Below, in pieces: positions 1-10,575 of a stretch of DNA of 64,000 nucleotides. The stretch covers positions 248,001 through 312,000 of the forward strand of contig MKTI01000013.1 of the NCBI GenBank assembly GCA_001898185.1, given 5' to 3'. Each line of letters starts with the position of its first letter. The stretch's first letter is position 1. The stretch is from Cellulomonas sp. 73-145 (lineage in GTDB: Bacteria > Actinomycetota > Actinomycetes > Actinomycetales > Cellulomonadaceae). The notes beneath the pieces were generated by a model. The model did not search any database. It saw only the letters and a program-made list of their open reading frames with translations, and was not told the DNA's origin. Made by a program: the position numbers and the translations under genes.

Positions 1-284
1 GCGACGTCGGAGCGGGCCCAGTACGCGTTGGTGACAACCCGGGTCTTCAAGCCGTGGTCGGCGCAGTAGCGCACGGCCGCCAGCAGGTCCTGGCCCAGCA
101 GCAGTGGTTCACCGCCGGTGAAGACAACGACCTCAAGAGATCCGAGGTCCTGAGCCTGGTCGATCACCGACGTCATGAACTCCAAGGACAGACGGTCGCG
201 GTTCCGGGGGTTGCACTCGGCGCCGCAGAAGGGGCACTCGATCGGGCACCGGTTCGTGGTTGAGAAGACGAGGACGGACAGCAC
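1..284 (-). CDS. Radical SAM domain protein (3' end outside window)
   Basis: The first 94 codons of a radical SAM enzyme; the gene runs off the left edge. Residues about 12-19 read CPIECPFC, the CxxxCxxC that binds the 4Fe-4S cluster. Residues about 59-66 read VFTGGEPL, the GGE motif that contacts SAM. The start is GTG at 284, chosen because CCTCCT at 293-298 (AGGAGG on this strand) lies 8 bases upstream and because the cluster motif follows almost at once, as is usual. It sits 43 bases downstream of the 188-aa gene and is probably co-transcribed with it. Codon use is less GC-biased than in later genes (TCA, GGA, TCT, CTT all occur). The missing C-terminus would show whether a SPASM or other auxiliary domain is present, so the substrate cannot be named. 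Confidence 0.85.
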   Translation of the reverse strand, partial: MLSVLVFSTTNRCPIECPFCGAECNPRNRDRLSLEFMTSVIDQAQDLGSLEVVVFTGGEPLLLGQDLLAAVRYCADHGLKTRVVTNAYWARSDV

Positions 285-327
285 GTGATCCACCTCCTGG
301 ATCTGCACGCTCTGGCGGTGGCGACAC

Positions 328-894
328 CTACTTGAGCAGCCCTGCCTTCTGCGCGACGGCGAGAGCCTCCGCCGGGTTCGCCATGGGAAGGTTGAACTCC
401 TTCGGGAAGATCCGGTGCGTCCCGGACTCCGTGGTGGCCGTCTTGCTGCTGCTGTCGGACCAGCCCTCGTTGTAGCCGGTGTGCGTGCCCTGGTCCTCCC
501 CGGCTATGGGGCTGCCGCCCGTGGCCAGCCCGAACGCCGCGGTGAAGACGTCACGGCGGGACCGCGCGTCGGCGAGGCCCAGGCCCTCCTGCTTCAGCTC
601 GGTGTTCTTCTGGGTCAGCGTGTCGGTCTGCCGATCGAACAGGTACGCCACGTCCGACCGCAGCTCGCCCTGGCGCAGGCCGTCGGCGAAGCGCAGGCCG
701 GCGACGATGGTGAGCACCTTCCGCCACTCCACGGTGGTGAGCATGCGCTGCGAGCGCGAGACGCCGGCGACCTTGAACGCCGTCGGCAGGTCCGTGGCGG
801 CGAGCTCGAAGAAGGCGTCGTCGTCGAGGAGACGATCGACGAACGTGGTGACCGCTGCCGGGACCTCGGGTATCCGGCTGGTAATACGTTGCAT
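328..894 (-). CDS. Unrecognised 188-aa protein upstream of radical SAM gene (candidate substrate)
   Basis: I do not recognise this family. The start is ATG at 894 with GGGGGGAG just before it; a TTG at 921 in the same frame would add nine residues. Residues 1-75 look helical, with DRLLDDDAFFELAATDLPTA near 20-39, reminiscent of Nif11-type leader helices but not a proven match. Residues 88-115 are Gln/Lys/Glu/Arg-rich and may form a coiled coil. A Gly-Gly pair stands at 126-127. The last 61 residues are Ser/Thr/Gly-rich in the middle and end in a short helix (NPAEALAVAQKAG). It has no signal peptide, membrane segment or cysteine. Its place directly before a radical SAM gene makes it a candidate substrate, partner or carrier protein of that enzyme. 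The pairing is seen; the role is inference. Confidence 0.6.
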   Translation of the reverse strand: MQRITSRIPEVPAAVTTFVDRLLDDDAFFELAATDLPTAFKVAGVSRSQRMLTTVEWRKVLTIVAGLRFADGLRQGELRSDVAYLFDRQTDTLTQKNTELKQEGLGLADARSRRDVFTAAFGLATGGSPIAGEDQGTHTGYNEGWSDSSSKTATTESGTHRIFPKEFNLPMANPAEALAVAQKAGLLK

Positions 895-1105
895 GACTCC
901 CCCCAGTGACGCGGATGACAATATTTCTCAGTCTTTGCACGCCCGCTCGGATCCGAGAAGGGGCTTTCGTCCTGCCTCCGCAGCGGGCCGCCGTGGACCA
1001 CGTATCGGCCGGGCCGACCCGATACCCCGGTGCGGGACGACACCGTCTGGCCCAGGTGCCACCTGTGTGGCACACGATCACGTCACCGCAGGTCACAGCG
1101 CTGTG

Positions 1106-1177
1106 CTCCGCCCCCAGGATTCGAACCTGGACCGCAAGGCTCCAAAGGCCTGCGTGCTGCCGTTACACCAGGGCGGA
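1106..1177 (-). tRNA. tRNA-Gln (anticodon TTG)
   Basis: On the minus strand the acceptor arm TCCGCCC pairs with GGGCGGA. The anticodon loop is CTTTGGA between GGC and GCC, giving anticodon TTG (Gln, codon CAA). The T arm GTCCAGG-TTCGAATC-CTGG is intact. Length is 72 bases and CCA is not encoded. The 3' end at 1106 faces the radical SAM pair, the side on which tRNA-targeting elements normally insert. Confidence 0.95.
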
Positions 1178-1383
1178 CCGACGCGATCGTCGGTGCGCAA
1201 GTCTGCCAGCCGGCGGGGCGCGCCAGCGGCGGGACGGCTGGCGACCGGCTGCCCGTGACGGGCCGGTGGCGGTGCGCGCAGCGGCACCAACGGTGGGACG
1301 CGCACTCGTAGGTGGGCCACGGTCGCGCGGTATCGCCCGGCAAGCCCGCCCGCCGCGTAGGTGCCGGACGGCACAATGGCCCG

Positions 1384-2067
1384 ATGGCCGCCGACAGCAG
1401 ACGATCCGCGCGCTCGCGCATGACGGGCACCCAGCGGCGCGCGCAGCTGCTGGACGTGTCGCGGCACCTGTTCGCCGAGAAGGGCTTCGAGAACACCAGC
1501 GTCGAGGAGATCGCGGCGCGCGCCGAGGTGTCCAAGCCGGTGGTGTACGAGCACTTCGGCGGCAAGGAGGGCATCTACGCCGTCGTCGTCGACCGGGAGA
1601 TGCAGGCGCTGCTCGCGGCGCTCACGGGTGCGCTGGAGGGCGGTGGCCACCCGCGCGTGCTCGTCGAGCGCACCGCCCTGGCGCTGCTGGGGTACATCGA
1701 GGAGTCCGAGGACGGGTTCCGCATCCTGGTCCGCGACTCCCCCGTCGCGCAGGCGACCGGCACGTTCTCCAGCCTGATCGGGGACATCGCCACGCAGGTG
1801 GAGCACCTGCTGGCCGACCAGTTCAAGCAGACCGGCCTGGACCCGCGCACCGCGCCGATGTACGCCCAGATGCTGGTCGGCATGGTCGCCCTGACCGGGC
1901 AGTGGTGGCTGGACGCGAAGAGCCCCAAGCGCACCGAGGTGGCGGCGCACCTGGTCAACCTCGCGTGGAACGGCCTGCAGGGGCTGGAGCGCCGGCCGCT
2001 GCTCTCCCGCACGCCGGCGCCCGTTCCCTCGGCGCGGAGCCGCCGGAAATCTCTCGACGTCGAGTAA
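1384..2067 (+). CDS. TetR/AcrR family transcriptional regulator
   Basis: A 227-residue regulator. The N-terminal helix-turn-helix runs from RAQLLDVSRHLFAEKGFENT through VSKPVVYEHFGGKEGIY (residues about 20-65), the standard TetR DNA-binding domain; the C-terminal part is the variable ligand domain and predicts no ligand. ATG at 1384 is preferred to an in-frame start at 1312 because the extension is low-complexity. CACAAT followed by six bases precedes the ATG, so a leaderless transcript is possible. MarR follows nine bases after the stop codon. The target genes are not evident. Confidence 0.88.
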   Translation: MAADSRRSARSRMTGTQRRAQLLDVSRHLFAEKGFENTSVEEIAARAEVSKPVVYEHFGGKEGIYAVVVDREMQALLAALTGALEGGGHPRVLVERTALALLGYIEESEDGFRILVRDSPVAQATGTFSSLIGDIATQVEHLLADQFKQTGLDPRTAPMYAQMLVGMVALTGQWWLDAKSPKRTEVAAHLVNLAWNGLQGLERRPLLSRTPAPVPSARSRRKSLDVE

Positions 2068-2070
2068 TCT
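2065..2070 (+). promoter_or_regulatory. -10 box TAATCT inside tetR stop codon, for marR
   Basis: TAATCT lies exactly six bases before the GTG start of the MarR gene. Its first three bases are the TAA stop codon of the TetR gene. This predicts transcription starting on the G of GTG, that is, a leaderless marR mRNA independent of tetR read-through. Confidence 0.55.
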
Positions 2071-2076
2071 GCGGAC

Positions 2077-2631
2077 GTGTCCGATGCCGGTCCCCGCGAC
2101 CACGCCCGTGCGGAGCTCGGCGCGGGCGGGACGGCAGCCGCGGTCGACGAGGTGGACCGCATCGTCGCCGCCTGGCGTCGGGAGCGACCCGACCTGGACG
2201 TCTCGCCCCTGACGGTCCTGTCCCGGATCAGCCGGCTCGCGCGGCACCTCGACCTCGCCCGGCGCAGCGCGTTCGCCCGGCACGGGCTGGAGACGTGGGC
2301 GTTCGACGTGCTGTCCGCCCTCCGCCGGGAGGGTGCGCCGTTCCGGCTCTCCCCCGGCGCGCTGCTCACCCAGACGCTGGTCACCTCCGGCACCATGACC
2401 AACCGCATCGACCGGCTGGCCGAGCACGGTCTGGTGGAGCGGCTGCCCTCGCCCGACGACCGGCGCGGGGTGCTGGTGCAGCTCACACCGGCGGGCCTGC
2501 GGACGGTGGACGACGCGATGGCCGACCTGCTGGCGGTGGAGCGGGAGCTGCTCGGCGACCTGCCGGAGCCGGACCGGGACCGGCTCGCCGAGCTGCTGCG
2601 CACGGTGGTGGCACCGTTCGACGCCCCCTGA
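2077..2631 (+). CDS. MarR family transcriptional regulator
   Basis: A 184-residue winged-helix regulator. Residues about 65-140 carry the MarR core: helix WAFDVLSALRREG, recognition helix SGTMTNRIDRLAEHGLVERL, then the wing SPDDRRGVLVQLTPAG, whose D-x-R-R tip is typical. N- and C-terminal helices would form the dimer interface. The start is GTG at 2077, six bases after TAATCT. It follows the TetR gene closely and converges with the ABC-F gene. The ligand and targets are unknown. Confidence 0.88.
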   Translation: MSDAGPRDHARAELGAGGTAAAVDEVDRIVAAWRRERPDLDVSPLTVLSRISRLARHLDLARRSAFARHGLETWAFDVLSALRREGAPFRLSPGALLTQTLVTSGTMTNRIDRLAEHGLVERLPSPDDRRGVLVQLTPAGLRTVDDAMADLLAVERELLGDLPEPDRDRLAELLRTVVAPFDAP

Positions 2632-2694
2632 GCGGGGGCGCTGGGCCGGGGACGCTGAGCGGGGGACGCTCGGGCCGGGGTTCAGCAAGCGTCG

Positions 2695-4503
<1,809 letters not shown>

Positions 4504-4569
4504 GGGGCGCCACGGTACCCGGGCGCCGCGCCCCGGCCGATCCGGCCGATCCGGCCCGGACGGGAGCGA

Positions 4570-5262
4570 TCAGGCGCCGCCCACCCAGCGGTACTCGACC
4601 TCAGGGCGCCCGGCACTGCCGTAGCGCGAACGCCGGACGACGAGGCCCGCGTCGGCCAGGTGCTCGAGGTAGCGCCGTGCGGTCACGCGGGACGCGCCGA
4701 CCTGTCCGGCGACCTCGGCCGACGAGCGGGCCTCGACGGCCGACCGCAGCACCCCGACCACGGCGTCGAGGGACTCCCGGCTCATCCCCTTGGGCAGGCT
4801 CGACGGGTCGTGCCCGCGCAGGGTGGCGATGATCCCGTCGACCTCGTGCTGCCCGCTCGCGACGTCCCCGACCAGCCGGCCCCGGTACGCCGCGTAGCGC
4901 TCGAGCTTGTCCCGCAGCGCCGCGAACGTGAAGGGCTTCAGCAGGTACTGCACGACGCCCTGCGAGACGGCCGCGCGCACCACCTCGAGGTCGCGCGCCG
5001 AGGTGACGGCGATGACGTCCGCGCGATGCCCTGCGCTCCGCATCGCCCGCACCACGTCCAGGCCGTCGAGGCCCGGCGGCAGGTGCAGGTCGAGCAGCAC
5101 CAGGTCGATCGCGGAACCGCTGGACGCCAGGAGGCGCAGCGCCGCGGCGCCGTCGTGCGCCAGTCCGCGCACCACGAAGCCGGGCACGCGTTCGACGTAG
5201 GTCCGGTGCGCCTCGGCCGCGACGGGCTCGTCCTCCACGATCAGCACGCCGATGTCGGTCAT
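4570..5262 (-). CDS. Response regulator, CitB/DcuR family (C4-dicarboxylate/citrate)
   Basis: A 230-residue regulator. The receiver domain carries the acidic pair ED near 10-11, the phosphoacceptor Asp in LVLLDLHLPPGLDG (near 57), the Thr/Ser switch in AVTSARD and the Lys in LLKPFTF. The C-terminal half (LPKGMSRESLDAVVGVL ... SRVTARRYLEHL) is the HTH characteristic of the CitB/DcuR/DctR family. Its start overlaps the kinase stop by four bases (ATGA), so the two are translationally coupled. It probably activates the divergent dctA gene. Confidence 0.92.
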   Translation of the reverse strand: MTDIGVLIVEDEPVAAEAHRTYVERVPGFVVRGLAHDGAAALRLLASSGSAIDLVLLDLHLPPGLDGLDVVRAMRSAGHRADVIAVTSARDLEVVRAAVSQGVVQYLLKPFTFAALRDKLERYAAYRGRLVGDVASGQHEVDGIIATLRGHDPSSLPKGMSRESLDAVVGVLRSAVEARSSAEVAGQVGASRVTARRYLEHLADAGLVVRRSRYGSAGRPEVEYRWVGGA

Positions 5263-6899
5263 CGGGCCACCTCGACGGCGACGGGCAGCCGCACCGTGAA
5301 CACGGCACCGGGGTACGGCGCCTCGCCGGTGCCGCGGACCTCGACCGTGCCGTTGTTCCGGCGTGCCGTCTGGCCGACGAGGGCCAGGCCCAGCCCGTGG
5401 CCGGCCAGTCGCTGGTCCGTCTTGGTGGACCAGCCGCGGGTGAACGCGCGAGCGGCCGTCTCGTCGCTCAGCCCCGGACCGGTGTCGCTGACCTGCAGCA
5501 CGACGACGCTCTCGATGCCCCCCTCGGTCCGCGCGTCCTCCACCCAGCCGCTGAACCGCACCCGGCGCGGGCCGGGCGTCGAGGCTGCCGCATCGATCGC
5601 GTTGTCCAGCAGGTTGCCGACCACCGTGACCACGTCACGGGCCGGCAGCAGGCCTTCCGGCACGGAGGTCGCGGCGTCCACCTCGAGCTCGACGCCCCGC
5701 TCGTTCGCCTCGGCCGCCTTGCCGAGCAGCAGCGCGGCCAGGACGGGCTCGTCGACGGCTCCGACGACCAGGTCGGTCAGCCGCTGCGCCGCGGCGAGCT
5801 CCACCGTGGCGAAGTCGAGCGCCTGGTCGGTGCGTCCCAGCTCGATCAGGCTGATCACGCTGTGCAGGCGGTTCGCCGCCTCGTGAGCCTGCGAGCGCAG
5901 CGCCTCCGCCAGCCCCCGTGCCGAGTTCAGCTCGCCGGTCAGGGCCTGCAGGTCGGTGTGGTCGCGCAGGGTGACCACGGCACCGAGCTCACGACCCTTC
6001 CAGCGTGCCGGGGCCCGGTTGACGACGAGGACCCGGTTCGCGGTCAGCTGGATCGCGTCCTCGACCGTGCTGCCGCCGGTCAGCGACGCGGCCATCGGCG
6101 CGGGCAGCCCGAGCTCGTCGAGGCGGCGGCCCTCCCAGTCGGGGCCGAGGTCCAGGAGCCGGCGCGCCTCGTCGTTGGCCAGGACGAGGCGCCCGTGCGG
6201 GTCGAGCAGCACGAGACCCTCGCGGACCGCGTGCAGCACCGCGTCGTAGAACTCGTACATCCGCCCGAGCTCGGCGGGCCCGAGGCCGTGGGTCTGACGA
6301 CGGAGCCGGCGCGCCACCAGCACGGCGCCGAACGCCGCCAGGCTCAGCGCCACCGCACCCGCGCCGAGCAGCCGAGGCACCTGCTGCGCGAGGGCCCGCG
6401 AGACCGTGCCGCGGCTGACGCCGACCGAGACGAGCCCGACGACGGTGCCGGCGTCCGACCGGACCGGGACGACGGCACGCTCCGAGGGCCCGAGCGTGCC
6501 GGTGTAGGTCTCCAGGACGACGCCGCCGGCGAGCGCGGCGTCGATGTGCCCGATGAAGGGCTGGCCGATCAGGCTGGGGTTGGGGTGCGAGTAGCGGGTC
6601 CGGTCGGTCCCCATCACCACGACGAAGTCCGTCGCCGTGTCACGCCGGACCTGCTCGGCCAGCGGCTGCAGGACCGTCGACGGGTCGGGGGTCGTCAGCG
6701 CGGCCCGCACCTCGGGAGTTGCCGCGACGGCCCGGGCGACGGCGAGGACCCGGCTCCGGGTGGACTCCTGGCTGCTCTGCCGGGCCTGCAGGTAGGCCGC
6801 CGCCCCGCCGGCGAGCAGCACGACCGCCACGACCACGAGCTGCAGCGTGAACACCTGCCACGCCAGGCTCCACCGTCGAGGGTCCATGCGCCGTCGCAT
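5259..6899 (-). CDS. Sensor histidine kinase, CitA/DcuS family
   Basis: About 546 residues. The order is: a first membrane helix near residues 12-32, an extracytoplasmic PAS-like sensor domain (TRYSHPNPSLIGQPF and GPSERAVVPV are typical of the CitA/DcuS fold), a second helix (LLGAGAVALSLAAFGAVLVA), a cytoplasmic PAS (FYDAVLHAVREGLVLLD), the His-box region QAHEAANRLHSVISLIELG, and an ATPase domain with N box NLLDNAIDAA and G boxes DTGPGLS and GHGLGLALV. The likely ligand is a C4-dicarboxylate or citrate. The start is uncertain: ATG at 6899 or 6887; the open frame continues to 6971 into the shared promoter region with dctA. Confidence 0.9.
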   Translation of the reverse strand: MRRRMDPRRWSLAWQVFTLQLVVVAVVLLAGGAAAYLQARQSSQESTRSRVLAVARAVAATPEVRAALTTPDPSTVLQPLAEQVRRDTATDFVVVMGTDRTRYSHPNPSLIGQPFIGHIDAALAGGVVLETYTGTLGPSERAVVPVRSDAGTVVGLVSVGVSRGTVSRALAQQVPRLLGAGAVALSLAAFGAVLVARRLRRQTHGLGPAELGRMYEFYDAVLHAVREGLVLLDPHGRLVLANDEARRLLDLGPDWEGRRLDELGLPAPMAASLTGGSTVEDAIQLTANRVLVVNRAPARWKGRELGAVVTLRDHTDLQALTGELNSARGLAEALRSQAHEAANRLHSVISLIELGRTDQALDFATVELAAAQRLTDLVVGAVDEPVLAALLLGKAAEANERGVELEVDAATSVPEGLLPARDVVTVVGNLLDNAIDAAASTPGPRRVRFSGWVEDARTEGGIESVVVLQVSDTGPGLSDETAARAFTRGWSTKTDQRLAGHGLGLALVGQTARRNNGTVEVRGTGEAPYPGAVFTVRLPVAVEVAR

Positions 6900-7013
6900 G
6901 CGCAAAGTGTGCGTCACGTGCGCCGGTGCGGCCGTAGACGCAATGAACGCAATCGTGACGCAGATCACCATCCGTACGAACCTCGGGGCACCAGACCCCA
7001 GCCCCGGAGGTTC

Positions 7014-8450
7014 ATGATGACCAGCTCAGTCGCAGCGTCGCGACCGTCCCCCGACCCGACCAGCTCCGGCTCCCGCCGGCCCCGCGACAAGACGCACGTC
7101 CTCTACCTCGCCGTGATCGTCGCGGTGGCGCTCGGCATCGCGGTCGGCTTCGCGTTCCCAGGGAAGGACGGGTTCGCGGTCAAGCTCCAGCCGCTCGGCA
7201 CCGGCTTCGTCAGCCTGATCAAGATGATGATCACCCCGATCATCTTCGTCACGATCGTCACGGGGATCGGCTCGGTCCGGAAGGCCGCGAGCGTCGGCAA
7301 GGTCGGCGGCCTCGCGCTCGGCTACTTCCTGGTGATGTCGACGTTCGCCCTGGCGATCGGGCTCGTCGTGGGCAACCTGGTCAAGCCCGGTGCCGGACTG
7401 AACCTGACCCCGGCGGTGGCCAAGGCAGGGCAGGCCCAGGCGGGTGCCGGGGGCGAGAACACCACCCAGTTCCTGCTCGGTCTGATCCCCAAGACGCTGA
7501 TCTCGGCGCTGACCGAGGGACAGGTGCTGCAGACGCTCGTGGTGGCGCTGCTCGTGGGCTTCGCCGTGCAGTCGATGGGCGTGCGGGGCGTGCCGGTGCT
7601 GCACGCCTTCAGCAGCATCCAGAAGGTCGTCTTCAAGGTCCTGGCGATGATCATGTGGGTCGCCCCGGTCGGTGCGTTCGGCGCGATCGCCGCCGTCGTC
7701 GGCGCCACCGGCGTCAACGCCCTGCTCAGCCTCGGCAAGGTCATGCTGGGCTTCTACGTGACCTGCGCGCTGTTCGTGGTCGTCGTGCTCGGCACGATCC
7801 TGCGCGTCGTCGCCGGCGTCTCGATCCTGCGGCTGCTGAAGTACCTCGGCCGGGAGTTCCTCATCATCGTCTCCACGTCCTCCTCCGAGAGCGCGCTGCC
7901 GCGCCTGATCGGCAAGATGGAGCACCTCGGCGTCTCCCGCCCCGTGGTCGGCGTCGTGGTGCCGACCGGCTACTCCTTCAACCTGGACGGCACAGCGATC
8001 TACCTGACGATGGCGTCGCTGTTCGTCGCGGAGGCGCTGCACAAGCCGTTCGCCCTCGGCGAGCAGATCTCGCTCCTGGTGTTCATGATCATCGCGTCCA
8101 AGGGGGCCGCGGGCGTCTCCGGCGCCGGCCTGGCCACGCTCGCCGGCGGCCTGCAGTCCTACCGGCCCGACCTGGTCGACGGCGTCGGCATGATCGTCGG
8201 CATCGACCGGTTCATGAGCGAGGCCCGTGCGGTGACCAACTTCGCCGGCAACGCGGTCGCGACGGTCGTGGTCGGCAGCTGGACGGGTGAGTTCGACAAG
8301 GTGCAGGCCGAGCGGGTGCTCAGCGGTCGGGACCCGTTCGACGAGGCCGCGTTCTCCTCCGGCAGCGAGCTCGAGGGTGGCGCCTGGGCCGAGCCGGCGG
8401 CCGAGGCCCATGCGCCGGCGGCCCAGCCGGTGGCGGCCGCGAGCGTCTGA
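7014..8450 (+). CDS. dctA: Dicarboxylate/amino acid:cation symporter (DctA family)
   Basis: A 478-residue carrier of the DAACS family, with about eight membrane helices and two re-entrant loops. Diagnostic segments are the Ser-rich loop STSSSESALPRLIGKME, the substrate/sodium motif GYSFNLDGTAIYLTM, and the C-terminal DRFMSEARAVTNFAGNAVAT. It would import succinate, fumarate and malate with protons or sodium ions. GGAGG at 7006-7010 precedes two adjacent ATG codons (7014 and 7017); the second has the better spacing. It is divergent from the CitA/CitB-type sensor pair, the classical arrangement for inducible dicarboxylate uptake. Confidence 0.93.
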   Translation: MMTSSVAASRPSPDPTSSGSRRPRDKTHVLYLAVIVAVALGIAVGFAFPGKDGFAVKLQPLGTGFVSLIKMMITPIIFVTIVTGIGSVRKAASVGKVGGLALGYFLVMSTFALAIGLVVGNLVKPGAGLNLTPAVAKAGQAQAGAGGENTTQFLLGLIPKTLISALTEGQVLQTLVVALLVGFAVQSMGVRGVPVLHAFSSIQKVVFKVLAMIMWVAPVGAFGAIAAVVGATGVNALLSLGKVMLGFYVTCALFVVVVLGTILRVVAGVSILRLLKYLGREFLIIVSTSSSESALPRLIGKMEHLGVSRPVVGVVVPTGYSFNLDGTAIYLTMASLFVAEALHKPFALGEQISLLVFMIIASKGAAGVSGAGLATLAGGLQSYRPDLVDGVGMIVGIDRFMSEARAVTNFAGNAVATVVVGSWTGEFDKVQAERVLSGRDPFDEAAFSSGSELEGGAWAEPAAEAHAPAAQPVAAASV

Positions 8451-8465
8451 CCGAGCGCAGGGCAT

Positions 8466-8501
8466 CGAAGGGCCGGCGTCGACCCCGGCGCCGGTCCTTC
8501 G
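8466..8501 (+). terminator. Hairpin after dctA
   Basis: A 13-base arm at 8466-8478 pairs with 8489-8501 (one G-U pair) around a ten-base loop, 15 bases after the dctA stop codon. There is no T run, as is common in actinobacteria. It lies between convergent genes. Confidence 0.6.
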
Positions 8502-8592
8502 AGTCCGCTCGACGACCGGTCCTGGCGCGCCCCCGCCTGCTCGGACCCGCGTGCTCGCAGCAGCGTGCTCGCAGCCGCCTCGTCGCAGCCGC

Positions 8593-9531
8593 CTACTCGG
8601 AGCCGACCACCCGGGCGCCCGGCACGGGCCCGAGCGCCGTCAGCACCCGGTCGGCCACCCCGGCGGCCGTGAACGCCGCCGCGATCACCAGCGCGTGCTG
8701 CCGGCTGCGGGCCAGGGCCGCCACCGTCGGGCCGGAGCCGGACACCACGACACCCAGCGCACCGGCGTCCTGCGCCACCGCGAGCGGCTCCGCCAGGTCC
8801 GGCGCGAGCTCCAGCGCCGCCGGCTCGAGGTCGTTGTGCAGCGCGGCGCCCAGCGCCGCCGGGTCGCCGGCCCGCAGCGCCTGCATCAGCGGCACGTCGG
8901 CCGCGGCGTCGGCTGCGTGCGGTACGCCGCGGTTCAGCTCGTCGAACGCCGCGAACACCTCCGGCGTCGACAGCCCGCGGTCCCGGACGGCGAACGCCCA
9001 GTGGAACTCCCCGCGGCTCATCGCCGGGGTGAGCAGGTGGCCGCGACCGGAGCCGACGGCGGTGTGGCCGGTCAGCACGAACGGCACGTCCGACCCGAGC
9101 TGGGCCGCAAGGTCCAGCAGCTCGTCGCGGCTGAGGCCGGTGCCCCACAGGGCGTCGCACGCCATCAGCGCAGCGGCCGCGTCCGCCGAGCCGCCCGCCA
9201 TGCCCCCGGCCACCGGCACGCCCTTGACCAGGTGCAGGTGCACCCCGTCGGTCACGCCGACCCGCTCGGCGAGCAGCCGTGCCGCCTTCGCCGCGAGGTT
9301 CGAGCCGTCCGTCGGAACCGCCTCGGCCTGCAGCCCCGACGCGGTGATCACGATGCCGTCCGCCGGGACGGCGACGACCTCCTCGTACACGGAGACCGCC
9401 TGGAACACCGTGACGAGCGGGTGGTAGCCGGTCTGGTCCCGTGGTCCGACGCGGAGCGAGAGGTTGACCTTCCCCGGCGCTCGGACCCGGACCTCCCGCG
9501 AGGGCAGCGGGTCCACGGGGGTCAAGGTCAC
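8593..9531 (-). CDS. ispE: 4-diphosphocytidyl-2-C-methyl-D-erythritol kinase
   Basis: A GHMP-superfamily kinase that phosphorylates the 2-hydroxyl of CDP-methylerythritol in the MEP route to isoprenoids. The N-terminal motif is [12 protein letters not shown]; the ATP-binding glycine loop is [17 protein letters not shown] (near 104-120); a C-terminal GHMP loop reads [12 protein letters not shown]. At 312 residues the length is normal. The start is GTG at 9531, overlapping the ksgA stop by four bases (GTGA), so translation is coupled. The ksgA-ispE pair is conserved in actinobacteria. Confidence 0.95.
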   Translation of the reverse strand: MTLTPVDPLPSREVRVRAPGKVNLSLRVGPRDQTGYHPLVTVFQAVSVYEEVVAVPADGIVITASGLQAEAVPTDGSNLAAKAARLLAERVGVTDGVHLHLVKGVPVAGGMAGGSADAAAALMACDALWGTGLSRDELLDLAAQLGSDVPFVLTGHTAVGSGRGHLLTPAMSRGEFHWAFAVRDRGLSTPEVFAAFDELNRGVPHAADAAADVPLMQALRAGDPAALGAALHNDLEPAALELAPDLAEPLAVAQDAGALGVVVSGSGPTVAALARSRQHALVIAAAFTAAGVADRVLTALGPVPGARVVGSE

Positions 9532-10493
9532 GTGCCCACTGTGCCAGGTCCGCCGGATGCTGCCTCGACGAGCCGGGCGGCGATCCGGGAGAAGCCGGCG
9601 ATGTCGACGTCCTCGCCGCGGGCGGTCGGCGCCACCCCGGCGGCCGTCAGCACCACCTCGGCGGCGGACGACGAGCCCGCGAGGCCGGCGAGGGCGGACC
9701 GCAGCATCTTGCGGCGCTGGGCGAAGGCGGCGTCGACCACGGTGAAGACGGCGGAGCGGTCGACGGCGGCCGGCGGGGCGCTGCGGCGGTCGAGGCGGAC
9801 CAGCGCCGAGTCGACGTTGGGCACCGGCCAGAACACGGCGCGACCCACCGTCGCGGTGCGCCGGGCGGTCGCGTACCAGGCGACCTTGGCCGACGGGACG
9901 CCGTACGTCCGGCTCCCCGGCGGTGCAACCAGCCGGTCGGCCACCTCGGCCTGCACCATCACCAGCGCCCGCTGCAGGCTGTCGAACCGTTCGAGGAACG
10001 TCAGCAGCACCGGCACCGACACGTTGTACGGCAGGTTGGCCACCAGGGCGGTCGGTGCCGGGCCTGGCAGCTGCTCCACCCGCAGGGCGTCCGCGGTGAC
10101 GACCGTGAGCCGGTCGCGGCCGGCGGCGTCGCGCAGGACGGTGACGGGCGCGCCCCGGTCCGCGGGCGGCTCCGGCTCCGTCGCCGGCTCCGCGAGGCTC
10201 AGGCCGGGCACGTGCCGCGCCACGGTGCTGGGCAGCAGCCTGGCGAGGACGGGGTCGATCTCGACGGCGACCACGTCGGCACCGGCCTCGAGCAGCCCGA
10301 GCGTCAGCGAGCCGAGGCCGGGGCCCACCTCGACCACCCGCTCACCGGCGACCACGTCGGCCTGGCGCACGATCTTGCGGACGGTGCCACCGTCGAGGAC
10401 GAAGTTCTGCCCCAGCGTCTTGGTGGGCCGCACACCGGCCTGGTCCGCCAGCTCACGGATCTCCGCTGGTCCGAGCAGGGGGCCGGTGTGCAC
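9528..10493 (-). CDS. rsmA: 16S rRNA (adenine1518-N6/adenine1519-N6)-dimethyltransferase
   Basis: KsgA/RsmA, which dimethylates two adenines in helix 45 of 16S rRNA. It shows the [16 protein letters not shown] entry motif, SAM motif [19 protein letters not shown], acidic VAVEIDP, and the catalytic [12 protein letters not shown] (NLPY). A Pro/Glu-rich insertion ([10 protein letters not shown]) interrupts the region between motif II and the later strands. GTG at 10493 is chosen because TAGGCT lies exactly seven bases upstream (leaderless pattern) and because a longer frame to 10619 enters the terminator of the preceding gene. The protein is 321 residues. Confidence 0.94.
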   Translation of the reverse strand: MHTGPLLGPAEIRELADQAGVRPTKTLGQNFVLDGGTVRKIVRQADVVAGERVVEVGPGLGSLTLGLLEAGADVVAVEIDPVLARLLPSTVARHVPGLSLAEPATEPEPPADRGAPVTVLRDAAGRDRLTVVTADALRVEQLPGPAPTALVANLPYNVSVPVLLTFLERFDSLQRALVMVQAEVADRLVAPPGSRTYGVPSAKVAWYATARRTATVGRAVFWPVPNVDSALVRLDRRSAPPAAVDRSAVFTVVDAAFAQRRKMLRSALAGLAGSSSAAEVVLTAAGVAPTARGEDVDIAGFSRIAARLVEAASGGPGTVGT

Positions 10494-10529
10494 GGCTGCG
10501 AGCCTAACCAGCCGCCGACCGCAGGCACG

Positions 10530-10566
10530 ACGACGCCCGGGGCGCGCGTGGCACCCCGGGCGTCGT
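10530..10566 (-). terminator. Terminator hairpin after the first Rpf-type gene
   Basis: A perfect 13-bp stem (10530-10542 with 10554-10566) with an 11-base loop begins ten bases after the stop codon at 10576. It separates the Rpf gene from ksgA, which has its own -10 box just beyond at 10501-10506. No T run is present. Confidence 0.65.
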
Positions 10567-10575
10567 GGCCAGCGG

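Noticed and set aside
5259..6971. Kinase start at 6971
   Set aside because: The extra 24 residues lie in the shared promoter region and no ribosome site supports them; 6899 or 6887 is more likely.
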